A stretch of DNA of 64,000 bases, taken from Streptomyces sp. GESEQ-4 (lineage in GTDB: Bacteria > Actinomycetota > Actinomycetes > Streptomycetales > Streptomycetaceae). Below are positions 53,422 to 62,161 of the stretch, one piece after another. The notes beneath the pieces are model-generated. The model did not search any database. It had not been told where the DNA came from and worked only from the letters and a program-made list of their open reading frames with translations. The stretch covers positions 122,464 through 186,463 of the forward strand of contig NZ_JAFFSU010000016.1 of NCBI RefSeq assembly GCF_017948455.1, read 5' to 3'. The translations under genes were made by a program, and so were the position numbers. Position 1 is the first letter of the stretch; the number at the start of each line of letters is the position of its first letter.

Positions 53422-54774
53422 ATGCGCACCTGGACGAGACGACGACTGCTCACCGCGACAGCCTCGACGGCCTCGGCAGCGGGCCTGGCCGTCGCGGCCA
53501 CCGTTCCCTCGCGGGCGGCAACAGGCGGCTCCCGCGCCGGAAACGACGACGTACTGGACGCCTTACGGGCCCTGCCCGGACTGCGGGTGATCGAGGAACG
53601 GCCGGGCGCCGAGCCCGGGTACCGCTTCTTCGTCCTCGGCCTGCGCCAGCCCGTCGACCACACGGACCCCGCGGCCGGCACCTTCGAGCAGCGCCTCACC
53701 CTGCTGCACACTTCGGCCGACCGGCCGACGGTCCTGTTCACGACCGGCTACGAGGCGACCCTCAGCCCATACCGATCCGAGCCGACCGTCCTGTTGGACG
53801 CCAACCAACTCCAGGTCGAGCACCGCTACTTCGGCACGTCCCGCCCGCCGGCCCTCGACCACACCCACCTGACGATCCGCCAGGCCGCCGACGACCACCA
53901 CCGCGTCGTCCGCCTCTTCCGTCGCCTGTACGGCGGCGCGTGGATCTCGACCGGCGGCAGCAAGGGCGGTATGGCGAGCGTCTACCACCGCCGCTTTCAT
54001 CCGTACGACGTGGACGGCACCGTCGCCTACGCCGCGCCGAACAACGTCGACGACCGGGACGACTCCGCCTACCTCCGCTTCCTGGAGACCATCGGCACCG
54101 CCGAGACGCGCGACGCGCTGAAGGCGGCCCAGCGGGAGATCCTGCTGCGCCGTTCCGACATGGTCGCCCGTTACGAGGCATGGGCGGCGTCCAACGGCAC
54201 CGGCTTCCGCGTCGTCGGCAGCGCGGACAAGGCACTCGAGATCGCCGTCCTGCGCGTGCTGTTCATGTTCTGGCAGAACGGCACGGGGGACGGCAGCACC
54301 ATCCCGGGCCCGGCCGCCACGACCGATGAGCTGTACGCGTGGCTGGAGCGCACCGCCGCGCTGCCCGTGTATGCCGACGAGACCGCGACGCACTACATCC
54401 CCTACTGGTATCAACTCGGCACGCAGATGGGCTACTTGAGTGTCCCCACCGCCCACCTGGCCGGATTGCTGCGCTATCCGCGGGCCATCGAGCCCCGCAG
54501 TTTCGTGCCACGTGACATCCCCCTGCGCTTCGACTCCGACGCCATGCCGGACATCGACCGCTGGGTCCGCCGGCGTGGCAGCCGGCTGCTGTTCGTCAAC
54601 GGCGCGATGGACCCGGCGGTCGCCGAGCCCTTCCGTCCCGGCGCACACGACTCACGCGTCCTGTGGGCGCCCGACACGAACCACCACGTCAGGCTGGAGG
54701 ACCTGTCCCCCGCCGACCACGCGGCGGCCGTCGCCACCCTGCGCCGCTGGGCAGGCGTGGCAGACGTGTCCTAG
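53422..54774 (+). CDS. S28-type secreted tripeptidyl aminopeptidase
   Basis: A 450-residue secreted serine peptidase. A Tat-like signal (TWTRRRLLTATASTASAAGL) leads to cleavage near residue 35. The catalytic serine lies in WISTGGSKGGMASVYHRRF (G-G-S-K-G-G), characteristic of the S28/PS-10 secreted peptidases of Streptomyces, with an acid in NGAMDPAVAEP and His in DTNHHVRLEDL. It removes N-terminal peptides from extracellular proteins. The TAG stop shares the bases CTAG with the stop of the convergent Rsm22 gene. Confidence 0.9.
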   Translation: MRTWTRRRLLTATASTASAAGLAVAATVPSRAATGGSRAGNDDVLDALRALPGLRVIEERPGAEPGYRFFVLGLRQPVDHTDPAAGTFEQRLTLLHTSADRPTVLFTTGYEATLSPYRSEPTVLLDANQLQVEHRYFGTSRPPALDHTHLTIRQAADDHHRVVRLFRRLYGGAWISTGGSKGGMASVYHRRFHPYDVDGTVAYAAPNNVDDRDDSAYLRFLETIGTAETRDALKAAQREILLRRSDMVARYEAWAASNGTGFRVVGSADKALEIAVLRVLFMFWQNGTGDGSTIPGPAATTDELYAWLERTAALPVYADETATHYIPYWYQLGTQMGYLSVPTAHLAGLLRYPRAIEPRSFVPRDIPLRFDSDAMPDIDRWVRRRGSRLLFVNGAMDPAVAEPFRPGAHDSRVLWAPDTNHHVRLEDLSPADHAAAVATLRRWAGVADVS

Positions 54775-55769
54775 TCCCGGGTGTCCGGGGGCCACGGGTC
54801 GCCCCAGTCGGCGTCGCGGGCGGCCTTGTACGTGTCCCCGTGGCGTTTGGTGATGGTGACCCGGCGCAGGGAGGGGTCGGTCTCGCAGAGGTCGAGGAGG
54901 ACCTGGCCCTTGCGGATCTGTGGTTTGCGTACGACGCGGGAGGGGGCCGGGGTGACGGTGACCGGGAGGCGGGTGGCGGCGACGTAGGCGAACTTCTCGT
55001 CCTCGTAGGCGAGGGAGCCGCCCTTGACCTGGCGGTGGAGTGAGGAACGGCTGACCCGGGCCGAGAAGTGGCACCAGTCCGTGCCGGGGACGATGGGGCA
55101 GGCCTCGCTGTGCGGGCAGGGGGCGGCGATGCGGAATCCGGCGGTGATGAGGCGGTCGCGGGCCTCGATGATGCGGGAGTAGCCGGCGGGGGTGCCGGGT
55201 TCGACGATCACCACGGCCTGGGCGGCGGTGGCGGCGGCGTCGATGAGGGCGGCTCGGTCGGGGGCGGTGAGTTCGTTGAGGACGTAGGAGACCGTGACGA
55301 GATCAGTGCTCTCTATTGTGAGCGCCGATCCGATACGAGAGCGCTGCCAGCGTACGTCCCGCAGCGCCGGGTTCGCGGCGGCGATCTCCCTGCCGAGGGC
55401 GAGCGCGGGCTCGGCCCAGTCCAGCACGGTGACGCTGCGCTCGCCGGGCCAGGTCGCGGTGACGGCCCAGGTCGCGGCGCCGGTCCCGCCGCCGACGTCG
55501 ATGTGACTGCCGGGCGCCCACTCCGGCACGGCCTGCGCGAACGCCTCCAGCGCGGAGTGGGTCGCCTCGAACGTCGCCGGCATCCGGTACGCCGCGTAGG
55601 CCGCCACGTCTGCTCGGTCGCGGAGGATCGGGGTGTCGGTCGGGGTCGCGCCGCGGTAGTTCGCGATCAGCCGGTCGACGGCCTGCGCGGCCTGGCGCGA
55701 CGGAAGGCCGTCGAGGAGGGCGCCGAGGGCATCACGCAGGGTCTCGGCCGGGCGCACGGGGACATTCAC
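54771..55769 (-). CDS. Rsm22-like small ribosomal subunit methyltransferase-related protein
   Basis: A 332-residue protein of the Rsm22 family, a methyltransferase-like factor linked to small-subunit (mitoribosome in eukaryotes) assembly. It has the AdoMet-like segment DVGGGTGAATWAVTATWPG followed by VTVLDWAEPALALGREIA, then YVLNELTAPDRAALIDAA. A cysteine cluster (PCPHSEACPIV, then DWCHFSARVSRS) may bind an iron-sulfur cluster as proposed for the family. The C-terminal region has the KRHGDTYKAARDADWGD segment typical of bacterial members. The stop overlaps the S28 peptidase stop by four bases. A GTP- or RNA-specific activity is not shown. Confidence 0.88.
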   Translation of the reverse strand: MNVPVRPAETLRDALGALLDGLPSRQAAQAVDRLIANYRGATPTDTPILRDRADVAAYAAYRMPATFEATHSALEAFAQAVPEWAPGSHIDVGGGTGAATWAVTATWPGERSVTVLDWAEPALALGREIAAANPALRDVRWQRSRIGSALTIESTDLVTVSYVLNELTAPDRAALIDAAATAAQAVVIVEPGTPAGYSRIIEARDRLITAGFRIAAPCPHSEACPIVPGTDWCHFSARVSRSSLHRQVKGGSLAYEDEKFAYVAATRLPVTVTPAPSRVVRKPQIRKGQVLLDLCETDPSLRRVTITKRHGDTYKAARDADWGDPWPPDTRD

Positions 55770-55849
55770 CCACCGATTCTACGAGCGCGCCGGACGCGAC
55801 TGCGGACCTGGCTTTTCCTCGCGGGGGCGAGAAGCATCCTGCGGCACCG

Positions 55850-56707
55850 CTACGGCAGCGTCAGGATCTCCGCCCCCGTCTCCGTCACCACCAGCGTGTG
55901 CTCGAACTGGGCCGTCCGGCGGCGGTCCTTCGTGACGACCGTCCAGCCGTCGTCCCACATGTCGTACTCGTGCGTGCCGAGCGTCAGCATCGGCTCGATC
56001 GTGAAGGTCATGCCGGGCTGCATGATCGTGGTGGCGTGCGGGCTGTCGTAGTGCGGGATGATCAGGCCCGAGTGGAAGGACGAGTTGATGCCGTGGCCCG
56101 TGAAGTCCCGGACGACTCCGTAGCCGAAGCGTTTCGCGTACGACTCGATCACGCGGCCGATGACGTTGATCTGGCGGCCCGGCTTGACCGCCTTGATCGC
56201 GCGGTTCAGGGACTCACGCGTGCGCTCCACCAGCAGCCGGCTCTCCTCGTCGACCTCGCCGACCAGGTACGTCGCGTTGTTGTCGCCGTGCACCCCGCCG
56301 ATGTACGCCGTCACGTCGAGGTTGATGATGTCGCCGTCGCGCAGGACGGTGGAGTCGGGGATGCCGTGGCAGATGACCTCGTTGAGGGACGTGCACAGGG
56401 ACTTGGGGAAGCCGCGGTAGCCGAGCGTCGACGGGTAGGCACCGTGGTCGCACATGTAGTCGTGCGCCGCCTTGTCCAACTCGTCCGTGGTCACCCCGGG
56501 GGCGATCAGCTTGGCCGCCTCCGCCATCGCCCGCGCGGCGATCCGCCCGGCGACGCGCATCGCCTCGATCGTCTCGGGCGTCTGCACCTCCGGGCCGGTG
56601 TACGGCGTCGGCGCGGGCTTGCCGACATACTCGGGGCGACGGATGTTTCCGGGCACGGGACGGGTGGGGGACAGCTCCCCTGGAACGAGCAGCGACTGGC
56701 CAGACAT
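55850..56707 (-). CDS. map: Type I methionine aminopeptidase
   Basis: A 285-residue metallopeptidase that removes the initiator methionine from new proteins. The dinuclear metal ligands are in place: two Asp in NLDVTAYIGGVHGDNN, His in FTGHGINSSFH, Glu in FTIEPML and Glu in FEHTLVV. A N-terminal extension of about 45 residues (LVPGELSPTRPVPGNIRRPE) is typical of the actinobacterial Map2/MetAP1c type and may contact the ribosome. ATG 56707 is chosen over an earlier in-frame ATG. It is divergent from a small conserved gene. Confidence 0.96.
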   Translation of the reverse strand: MSGQSLLVPGELSPTRPVPGNIRRPEYVGKPAPTPYTGPEVQTPETIEAMRVAGRIAARAMAEAAKLIAPGVTTDELDKAAHDYMCDHGAYPSTLGYRGFPKSLCTSLNEVICHGIPDSTVLRDGDIINLDVTAYIGGVHGDNNATYLVGEVDEESRLLVERTRESLNRAIKAVKPGRQINVIGRVIESYAKRFGYGVVRDFTGHGINSSFHSGLIIPHYDSPHATTIMQPGMTFTIEPMLTLGTHEYDMWDDGWTVVTKDRRRTAQFEHTLVVTETGAEILTLP

Positions 56708-56765
56708 GCCAGCGAGTCTAGACGGCGGGCATGGGGGAACATGTCTGTGGTGAAAGGAGCCGGTC

Positions 56766-56996
56766 ATGGCCCTGTTCAAGAAGCGGACCGTCGGCAAGCC
56801 GGGCGAGTGGTACTACTGCCTGGAGCACAAGAAGGTGGAGGAGGGGCCCGAGTGCCCCGCCAAGGACCGCTTCGGCCCGTACGCCACCCGCGCGGAAGCC
56901 GACCAAGCGATGGCAACGGCCCGCGAACGCAACCTGGAGTGGGAGAACGACCCCAGGTGGCACGACACCCCGGCGACGAAGACCGACGACGACTGA
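56766..56996 (+). CDS. Small conserved actinobacterial protein
   Basis: A 76-residue protein of unknown function. It starts MALFKKRTVGKPGEWYYCLE and has Cys17 or so in WYYCLEHKKVEEGPECPAKD, a two-cysteine region followed by FGPYATRAEADQAMATARER. The C-terminus is rich in Asp and Trp. The same type of short protein lies near map in other Streptomyces. AAAGGAG precedes the ATG. The two cysteines 13 residues apart could bind a metal, but this is not shown. Confidence 0.8.
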   Translation: MALFKKRTVGKPGEWYYCLEHKKVEEGPECPAKDRFGPYATRAEADQAMATARERNLEWENDPRWHDTPATKTDDD

Positions 56997-57012
56997 CTAA
57001 TCGGCCCTGAAG

Positions 57013-57070
57013 TCGCGCCCCATAGGGGCGCGGGGAACTGCGCGACAAGCCACAACGGCGCCGCACCCAA
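57013..57070 (-). repeat. Streptomyces dispersed intergenic element, copy C
   Basis: The stretch is the reverse complement of copy A: GCGCCCCATAGGGGCGCGGG, GAACTGCGCGACAAGCC and CAACGGCGCCGCACCC. The GCGCCCC-ATA-GGGGCGC hairpin sits between two convergent genes and may act as a bidirectional terminator. Confidence 0.75.
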
Positions 57071-57080
57071 ACCACGGACA

Positions 57081-58385
57081 TCAGGTCCCAGTCGGCGCAG
57101 CCACCCCGCGCTCCCGCTGCCGCACCGCATGCTCATTCGTGCGCTCGTCGTAAGTCATCAGCTTCGGCAGACACAGCGCCAGCAACCCCACCGCACCCGC
57201 ACACAGCAGCCCGCCCGACCACACCGACGCCCGTACCCCCCACACCGCGGCGAAGCCCCCCGCGCGGACCTGCCCGACGGTCGGGCCGACCGAGTACGAC
57301 AGCAACTCGATCCCGGCGAGCCGCCCCCGCAGCTCGTCCGGGATCGTCTGGTTCCACATGGCCGCGCGGAAGATCCCGCTGACCATGTCGCAGCCGCCCG
57401 CCACGGTCAGGAACAGCAGCACCAGCCATACGTCGCCGACGACTCCGGCGGCCGCGATCGCCAGACCCCAGAGGGCCGCCGACACCACCACCATCCGGCC
57501 GTGGCGATGGACCCGTGACGTCCAGCCGCTCGTCAGGCTCACCAGCATCGCGCCGAGCGGGACCGACGCGTACATCAGGCCCAGCGCCCACTCGGCGTCC
57601 AACTCGTCCGCGAGGAACGGCAGTACGGCCAGCGGCATCGCCAGGAACATCGCCGCGAGGTCGACGGCGTAGGTGCCGAGCAGCTCCTTGCGGCTCCACG
57701 CGTACCGGGCGCCCTCGGCGATGGCCTTCAGCGACGGCTTCGCCGCCTCGTGGGACGCAGGGGAGGGGGCGATGCGGAGGATCAGTACGACGGAGACGAC
57801 GAAGGTCGCGAGGTCGGCGCCGTACGCCCAGCCCAGGCCCGCGTACGCGACGACCACGCCCGCCAGGGCCGGGCCCGCGACCCCGCCGAACGTCCAGCGG
57901 AAGGCGTTCAGCGAGGCCGCCGCCGGCAGGTGCTCGTGGGCCACGATCCGGGGCCAGAGGGAGTCGAGCGCGGGCCGCTGCACGGAGAACAGGGCGGAGG
58001 ACAGGGCGGCGACGACGTACAGCGGCCAGATGGCGGGCTGTGGGAGGAGCGCGTTGACCAGCAGGGCCACGGTGAGCAGGCCCTGGCCGGCCTCGGTCCA
58101 GATGATCAGCTTGCGCTTGTCCCAGGCGTCCGCGAGCGCCCCGCCGTAGAGCCCGAAAACCAGCAGCGGTACGAGTTCCACGGCGCCGATCGCGCCCACC
58201 GCCGCTGCTGATCCGGTCAGTTCCTTCAGCTGCACCGGAAGCGCGACGAAGGTGAGGAAGCTGCCGAAGTTCGAGATCAGCCCCGAGAACCACAGCCGCC
58301 GGAAGTCACGGGAGGCCCGCCAGGGTGCGAGGTCGGGCAACAGGGCGCTGAGGCGGGAAGGGGGGTCGGGGGAGTCGTCGGTCAC
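57081..58385 (-). CDS. MFS transporter (ProP/enterobactin-exporter-like)
   Basis: A 434-residue 12-helix major facilitator. It opens DFRRLWFSGLISNFGSFLTF and VALPVQLKELTGSAAAVG, has the loop 2-3 motif ALADAWDKRKLIIWTEAGQG and the middle-loop segment SPASHEAAKPSLKAIAEG, typical of the MFS_3 (EntS-like) subgroup often used for small-molecule export. The C-terminal tail (RTNEHAVRQRERGV) is charged. Substrate unknown. It is convergent with the small gene at 56766, with a dispersed repeat in between, and downstream of an uncharacterised gene at 58428 on the same strand. Confidence 0.9.
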   Translation of the reverse strand: MTDDSPDPPSRLSALLPDLAPWRASRDFRRLWFSGLISNFGSFLTFVALPVQLKELTGSAAAVGAIGAVELVPLLVFGLYGGALADAWDKRKLIIWTEAGQGLLTVALLVNALLPQPAIWPLYVVAALSSALFSVQRPALDSLWPRIVAHEHLPAAASLNAFRWTFGGVAGPALAGVVVAYAGLGWAYGADLATFVVSVVLILRIAPSPASHEAAKPSLKAIAEGARYAWSRKELLGTYAVDLAAMFLAMPLAVLPFLADELDAEWALGLMYASVPLGAMLVSLTSGWTSRVHRHGRMVVVSAALWGLAIAAAGVVGDVWLVLLFLTVAGGCDMVSGIFRAAMWNQTIPDELRGRLAGIELLSYSVGPTVGQVRAGGFAAVWGVRASVWSGGLLCAGAVGLLALCLPKLMTYDERTNEHAVRQRERGVAAPTGT

Positions 58386-58427
58386 GGGGGCTCATGGTTC
58401 GGGACGCCCGGAGGTGGGGCAACCGAA

Positions 58428-59033
58428 TTACCAGGGGGTGGGGGGTGGTGCGGTCAGCTCGTCCGCCAGCCGCGACAGCCGGTCCCGAAGCCTCCGCCGT
58501 CCTCGGGAGACCGGCAGCGAACTCTCCCCGGCCGCCGCGCTGACCAGATGCTGCACGGTGTCCAGGTCCAGCTCCGCCGACTCGGACACGGCCAGCCTCT
58601 CGTGCGCCATCGCCGCCAACTCGCCCTCGTCCGCGCCGAGCGCCAGCACCGTCGCCCCGGCCCGCCGAGCGTCGTGAACCCGCTCGAGGGTCGCGGGCGT
58701 GCAGGAGCCCGCCGGTGAGACCACCAGCAGCGTCTCTCCACGCCGGGCCGCCGCGAGCCGGCCCAGACCCACGGCCAGGTGCGCCGGATCCGAGGGGCGC
58801 GCGTCATGTCGTACGAGAGTCGGCGACAGCTCCGGCGTGCCCGACCACGCGGCCTCGTCGACGAGATGGGCGGCGAGATGCCAGGGCTCGTACTCCGGTG
58901 TGCCGACCAGCAGCAGGCCGCCGCCGTGCGACACGACCGAACCGCGCAGCACCCCCGCGAACCGTCGCGTGGCGCCCAACCACTCGGTCCCGGCGAGCAC
59001 TTCGCGCAGCAGCGCGACCCGTACGGCGTCCAT
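58428..59033 (-). CDS. Uncharacterised protein with possible SIS-like domain
   Basis: A 201-residue protein I do not recognise by name. The segment ARRGETLLVVSPAGSCTPAT followed by LERVHDARRAGATVLALGAD has the alternation of a SIS (sugar isomerase) fold: strand, Ser/Gly loop, helix, strand. EYEPWHLAAHLVDEAAW precedes it. The C-terminal 30 residues are Arg-rich (RGRRRLRDRLSRLADEL). No metal or nucleotide motif is clear. It is divergent from the sialidase gene, 111 bases between. Confidence 0.65.
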   Translation of the reverse strand: MDAVRVALLREVLAGTEWLGATRRFAGVLRGSVVSHGGGLLLVGTPEYEPWHLAAHLVDEAAWSGTPELSPTLVRHDARPSDPAHLAVGLGRLAAARRGETLLVVSPAGSCTPATLERVHDARRAGATVLALGADEGELAAMAHERLAVSESAELDLDTVQHLVSAAAGESSLPVSRGRRRLRDRLSRLADELTAPPPTPW

Positions 59034-59144
59034 GCGACGGCATCCTGCCGCAACCAGCGACTTGTGATGTGGAGTTCACCACGAATTCGCCCATGATGGG
59101 CAGACGGCCGGATCGCCGCCGAACACGTCACGAGGAGTACGCGC

Positions 59145-60212
59145 ATGTCAGAGACCAGCGTCCCGTTCCGTGCGGGCGACGACGGCTACGCCAGCTACCG
59201 GATCCCCGCGGTCGTCGCCACCGCCTCCGGAACGCTGCTCGCCTTCTGCGAGGGCCGTGTCGACTCCGCGAGCGACTACGGGCACATCGACATCGTGCTG
59301 AAGCGGTCGACGGACGGCGGCCGCACCTGGGGGCCGTTGCAGGTTGCCGCCCGCAACGGCGGCGACCTCGCGGGCAACCCCGCCCCCGTCGTCCTCGACA
59401 CCGGCCGCGTGCTGCTCGTCCAGTGCCGTTCCGCCGCCGACGCGGCCGAGAGCGCGATCCTGCGCGGCGAGGTCAAGGACCAGGACGGGCGGCGGGTGTG
59501 GGTGCAGCACAGTGATGATGAGGGGGTGACGTGGTCGGAGCCCCGGGAGATCACGCATCAAGTCAAGGAGGTCGGCTGGCGCTGGTACGCCACCGGGCCC
59601 GGCCACGCCCTCCAGCTGAGCACCGGCCGGGTCGTCGTCCCCGCCAACCACACCGTGCCGCCCACCGGCTCCGATGTCGGCAACGAGCCCCGGTACAACG
59701 GCGGCCACTGCCTGCTCAGCGACGACCGCGGCGAGACCTGGTACCTCGGCTACGTCGACGACAGCCCGACCGACTACCTCAACGCCAACGAGACCACCGC
59801 CGCCGAACTCCCCGACGGCCGCGTCTACTTCAACACCCGCACCGACTCCCGCTCGCCCGGCAACCGCGCCGACGCCCACTCCGAGGACGGCGGCCGGACC
59901 CTGGTGAAGCCGTTCCGCCCCCAGGCCGGACTGACCGCCCCCGTCTGCCAGGCGAGCCTCCTCCAGCTCCGCGACCCCGACCTGCTCCTGTACTCAGGCC
60001 CCGCCCACGGCCGCGCCCTGATGACCCTGCGCGCCTCCACCGACGGCGGCACCACCTGGCGGCCGGCGTTCACCGTCGACGGCCTCCCGGCCGGGTACTC
60101 CGACCTGGTCCGCGCCGACGCGTCCACCGTCGGACTGCTTTACGAGACGGGGGACTTCAACCCCTACGAGACGATCAGCTTCCGCCGCATCCCCGTGACG
60201 GAGCTCACCTGA
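59145..60212 (+). CDS. Exo-alpha-sialidase-like (BNR repeat) glycosidase
   Basis: A 355-residue six-bladed beta-propeller of the sialidase family GH33. The active-site arginine lies in the YRIP motif (GYASYRIPAVV, matching FRIP), and the Asp in the next blade is in CEGRVDSASDYGHIDIV. Asp-boxes (S-x-D-x-G-x-x-W) occur in RSTDGGRTWG, SDDRGETWYL, and STDGGTTWRP. Residues near SPGNRADAHSEDGGRTL and CQASLLQL supply other ligands, and a late Y-E pair is in LLYETGDFNP. No signal peptide is visible, so it would be cytoplasmic, unlike secreted sialidases. The substrate may be sialic acid-like or another sugar. Confidence 0.88.
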   Translation: MSETSVPFRAGDDGYASYRIPAVVATASGTLLAFCEGRVDSASDYGHIDIVLKRSTDGGRTWGPLQVAARNGGDLAGNPAPVVLDTGRVLLVQCRSAADAAESAILRGEVKDQDGRRVWVQHSDDEGVTWSEPREITHQVKEVGWRWYATGPGHALQLSTGRVVVPANHTVPPTGSDVGNEPRYNGGHCLLSDDRGETWYLGYVDDSPTDYLNANETTAAELPDGRVYFNTRTDSRSPGNRADAHSEDGGRTLVKPFRPQAGLTAPVCQASLLQLRDPDLLLYSGPAHGRALMTLRASTDGGTTWRPAFTVDGLPAGYSDLVRADASTVGLLYETGDFNPYETISFRRIPVTELT

Positions 60213-60249
60213 CCCGGTGGGGCCGCGGGCACGGACGTAAAGTCGGCCC

Positions 60250-60966
60250 ATGACCTCTACCGACAGTGCTGCACAGAAGCCCGCGAAGGCCCCCGCCAAG
60301 GATCCCTGGGACCTGCCCGACGTCTCCGGTCTCGTCGTCGGCGTGCTCGGCGGGACCGGGCCGCAGGGCAAGGGCCTCGCCTACCGGCTCGCCCGGGCCG
60401 GCCAGAAGGTGATCATCGGCTCGCGGGCCGCCGAGCGCGCGCAGTCCGCCGCCGGGGAGCTGGGGTACGGCGTCGAGGGAGCCGACAACGCCGAGTGCGC
60501 GCGTCGCAGCGACATCGTGATCGTCGCTGTGCCCTGGGAGGGGCACGGCAAGACGCTCGAATCCCTGCGTGCCGAGCTGTCCGGCAAGCTCGTCGTCGAC
60601 TGCGTCAACCCGCTCGGCTTCGACAAGAAGGGCGCGTACGCCCTGAAGCCGGAGGAGGGCAGCGCCGCCGAGCAGGCCGCCGCGCTGCTCCCGGACTCCC
60701 GGGTGACCGCCGCCTTCCACCATCTGTCGGCGGTGCTCCTTGAGGACCCGGAGGTCGAGGAGATCGACACCGATGTGATGGTGCTGGGGGAGGAGCGCGC
60801 CGATGTCGAGATCGTGCAGGCCCTCGCCGGCCGCATCCCCGGCATGCGCGGGATCTTCTCGGGGCGGCTGCGCAACGCCCACCAGGTCGAGTCGCTGGTG
60901 GCGAACCTGATCTCCGTGAACCGCCGCTACAAGGCACACGCGGGGCTCCGCATCACGGACGTATGA
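60250..60966 (+). CDS. npdG: NADPH-dependent F420 reductase (FNO)
   Basis: A 238-residue F420H2:NADP+ oxidoreductase that moves a hydride between reduced deazaflavin F420 and NADP. The Rossmann loop is VGVLGGTGPQGKGLAYRLAR, with IIGSRAAERAQ giving the NADP-binding Ser-Arg, and the AFHHLSAVLLEDP segment is the family signature for F420 contact. VIVAVPWEGHGKTLESL completes the core. A 30-residue polar N-terminal tail is typical in Streptomyces. It is 37 bases after the sialidase gene and may be cotranscribed. Confidence 0.95.
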   Translation: MTSTDSAAQKPAKAPAKDPWDLPDVSGLVVGVLGGTGPQGKGLAYRLARAGQKVIIGSRAAERAQSAAGELGYGVEGADNAECARRSDIVIVAVPWEGHGKTLESLRAELSGKLVVDCVNPLGFDKKGAYALKPEEGSAAEQAAALLPDSRVTAAFHHLSAVLLEDPEVEEIDTDVMVLGEERADVEIVQALAGRIPGMRGIFSGRLRNAHQVESLVANLISVNRRYKAHAGLRITDV

Positions 60967-61025
60967 GGGGATGGGGGACACTGGAGGCAGCGATCCGCAG
61001 TGTCCCCCCGACAGGAGCCGACCCC

Positions 61026-61199
61026 ATGCCCCGCCTCGCCCTCTACGCCCTCGCCGTCTGCGCCCTCACCGTCGCCGCGGCCGTCGTCTCCTTCGTGCAG
61101 GGCAGCTGGCTGGGCGTCGTGTGGGTGCTGCTGGCGGGGTTGTCGTCGAACATGGCCTGGTACTACGTCAAGCGCGGCAAGGCCGGCCGAGAGGCCTGA
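61026..61199 (+). CDS. Small two-helix membrane protein
   Basis: A 57-residue protein with two hydrophobic helices (LALYALAVCALTVAAAVVSF and SWLGVVWVLLAGLSSNMAWY) and a basic tail YVKRGKAGREA, suggesting both ends lie in the cytoplasm. The ATG has AGGAG about 10 bases upstream. A longer in-frame start upstream has no ribosome site. Function unknown; similar short proteins follow npdG in related genomes. It is convergent with the site-2 protease gene, 2 bases between the stops. Confidence 0.7.
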   Translation: MPRLALYALAVCALTVAAAVVSFVQGSWLGVVWVLLAGLSSNMAWYYVKRGKAGREA

Positions 61200-61201
61200 C
61201 G

Positions 61202-62002
61202 TCACTGGCCGATCTGGCAGTACTCGCTCGTGTCCTGCCAGAAGCGGTACAGGTCCTGACCGCAGTAGGTCTCCAGGTCGGTGATCCCCATGGCGGACAG
61301 GATCGAGTCTACGGCGTCGAAGAACACGCTGTTGACCGGCCCCAGCCACAGCAGCGCGAACACGAACAGCAGGCCGAACGGCGCGAACGGCTCCACCTGC
61401 CGCTTGACGTTGTGCGACAGCCACGGCTCGATGACCCCGTAGCCGTCCAGCCCCGGCACCGGCAGGAAGTTCAGGATCGCGGCCGTGACCTGGAGCAGCG
61501 CCAGGAACGCGAGCGCGTACTGGAAGTCGCGCGGCACGCCGTCGAGCGCGTCCAGCCAGAACGGCGCGGTGCACACGGCGGCGAAGAGCACGTTCGTCAG
61601 CGGACCCGCCGCGGAGATCAGGCTGTGCCGCCAACGCCCCTGGATCCGCCCGCGCTCGATGAAGACGGCACCACCGGGGAGACCGATCCCGCCCATGATC
61701 ACGAACAGCACGGGCAGGACGATGCTGAGCAGGGCGTGCGTGTACTTCAGCGGGTTGAGCGTGAGATAGCCCTTCGCGCCCACCGTGATGTCGCCGCTGT
61801 GCAGGGCCGTGCGCGCGTGCGCGTACTCGTGCAGACACAGCGAGACGATCCACGCCGCCGTCACGAACAGGAACACGGCCACACCGGGCTGCTCCGCGAA
61901 CCCGGTCCAGGTGGCCCATCCGGTGACCGCGGTGACGGCCATGATCCCGACGAAGACGGGACTGATCCGCCGGTCACTGTGGCGGGTGGTGGCGGTGGTC
62001 AT
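61202..62002 (-). CDS. Site-2 protease (M50) family intramembrane metalloprotease
   Basis: A 266-residue polytopic membrane protease. Zinc ligands are H-E-x-x-H (CLHEYAHARTAL) in an early helix and the Asp of NFLPVPGLDGYGV (N-x-x-P-x-P-x-L-D-G) in a late helix. Six hydrophobic segments are visible (ISPVFVGIMAVTAVTGWAT, IVLPVLFVIMGGIGLPGG). The protein lacks a PDZ domain, so it belongs to the short bacterial S2P group. ATG 62002 is used because GGGGAG lies 6 bases upstream. Its substrate, such as an anti-sigma factor, is not evident nearby. Confidence 0.93.
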   Translation of the reverse strand: MTTATTRHSDRRISPVFVGIMAVTAVTGWATWTGFAEQPGVAVFLFVTAAWIVSLCLHEYAHARTALHSGDITVGAKGYLTLNPLKYTHALLSIVLPVLFVIMGGIGLPGGAVFIERGRIQGRWRHSLISAAGPLTNVLFAAVCTAPFWLDALDGVPRDFQYALAFLALLQVTAAILNFLPVPGLDGYGVIEPWLSHNVKRQVEPFAPFGLLFVFALLWLGPVNSVFFDAVDSILSAMGITDLETYCGQDLYRFWQDTSEYCQIGQ

Positions 62003-62161
62003 CGGGCTCCCCTGGCTCATCTGCACTGCGCTGCGAGTGCCCGACGGTACCGGGCCCAGGAGGAGAACGTCTCGCGGTCAGCTGTGGGTTCCGGCTCCGC
62101 ACCGTTCATGCGCGGGTAAACCCGGAGGCAGCGTGAGGGCGGCAGCAGGGACAATGGGCCC

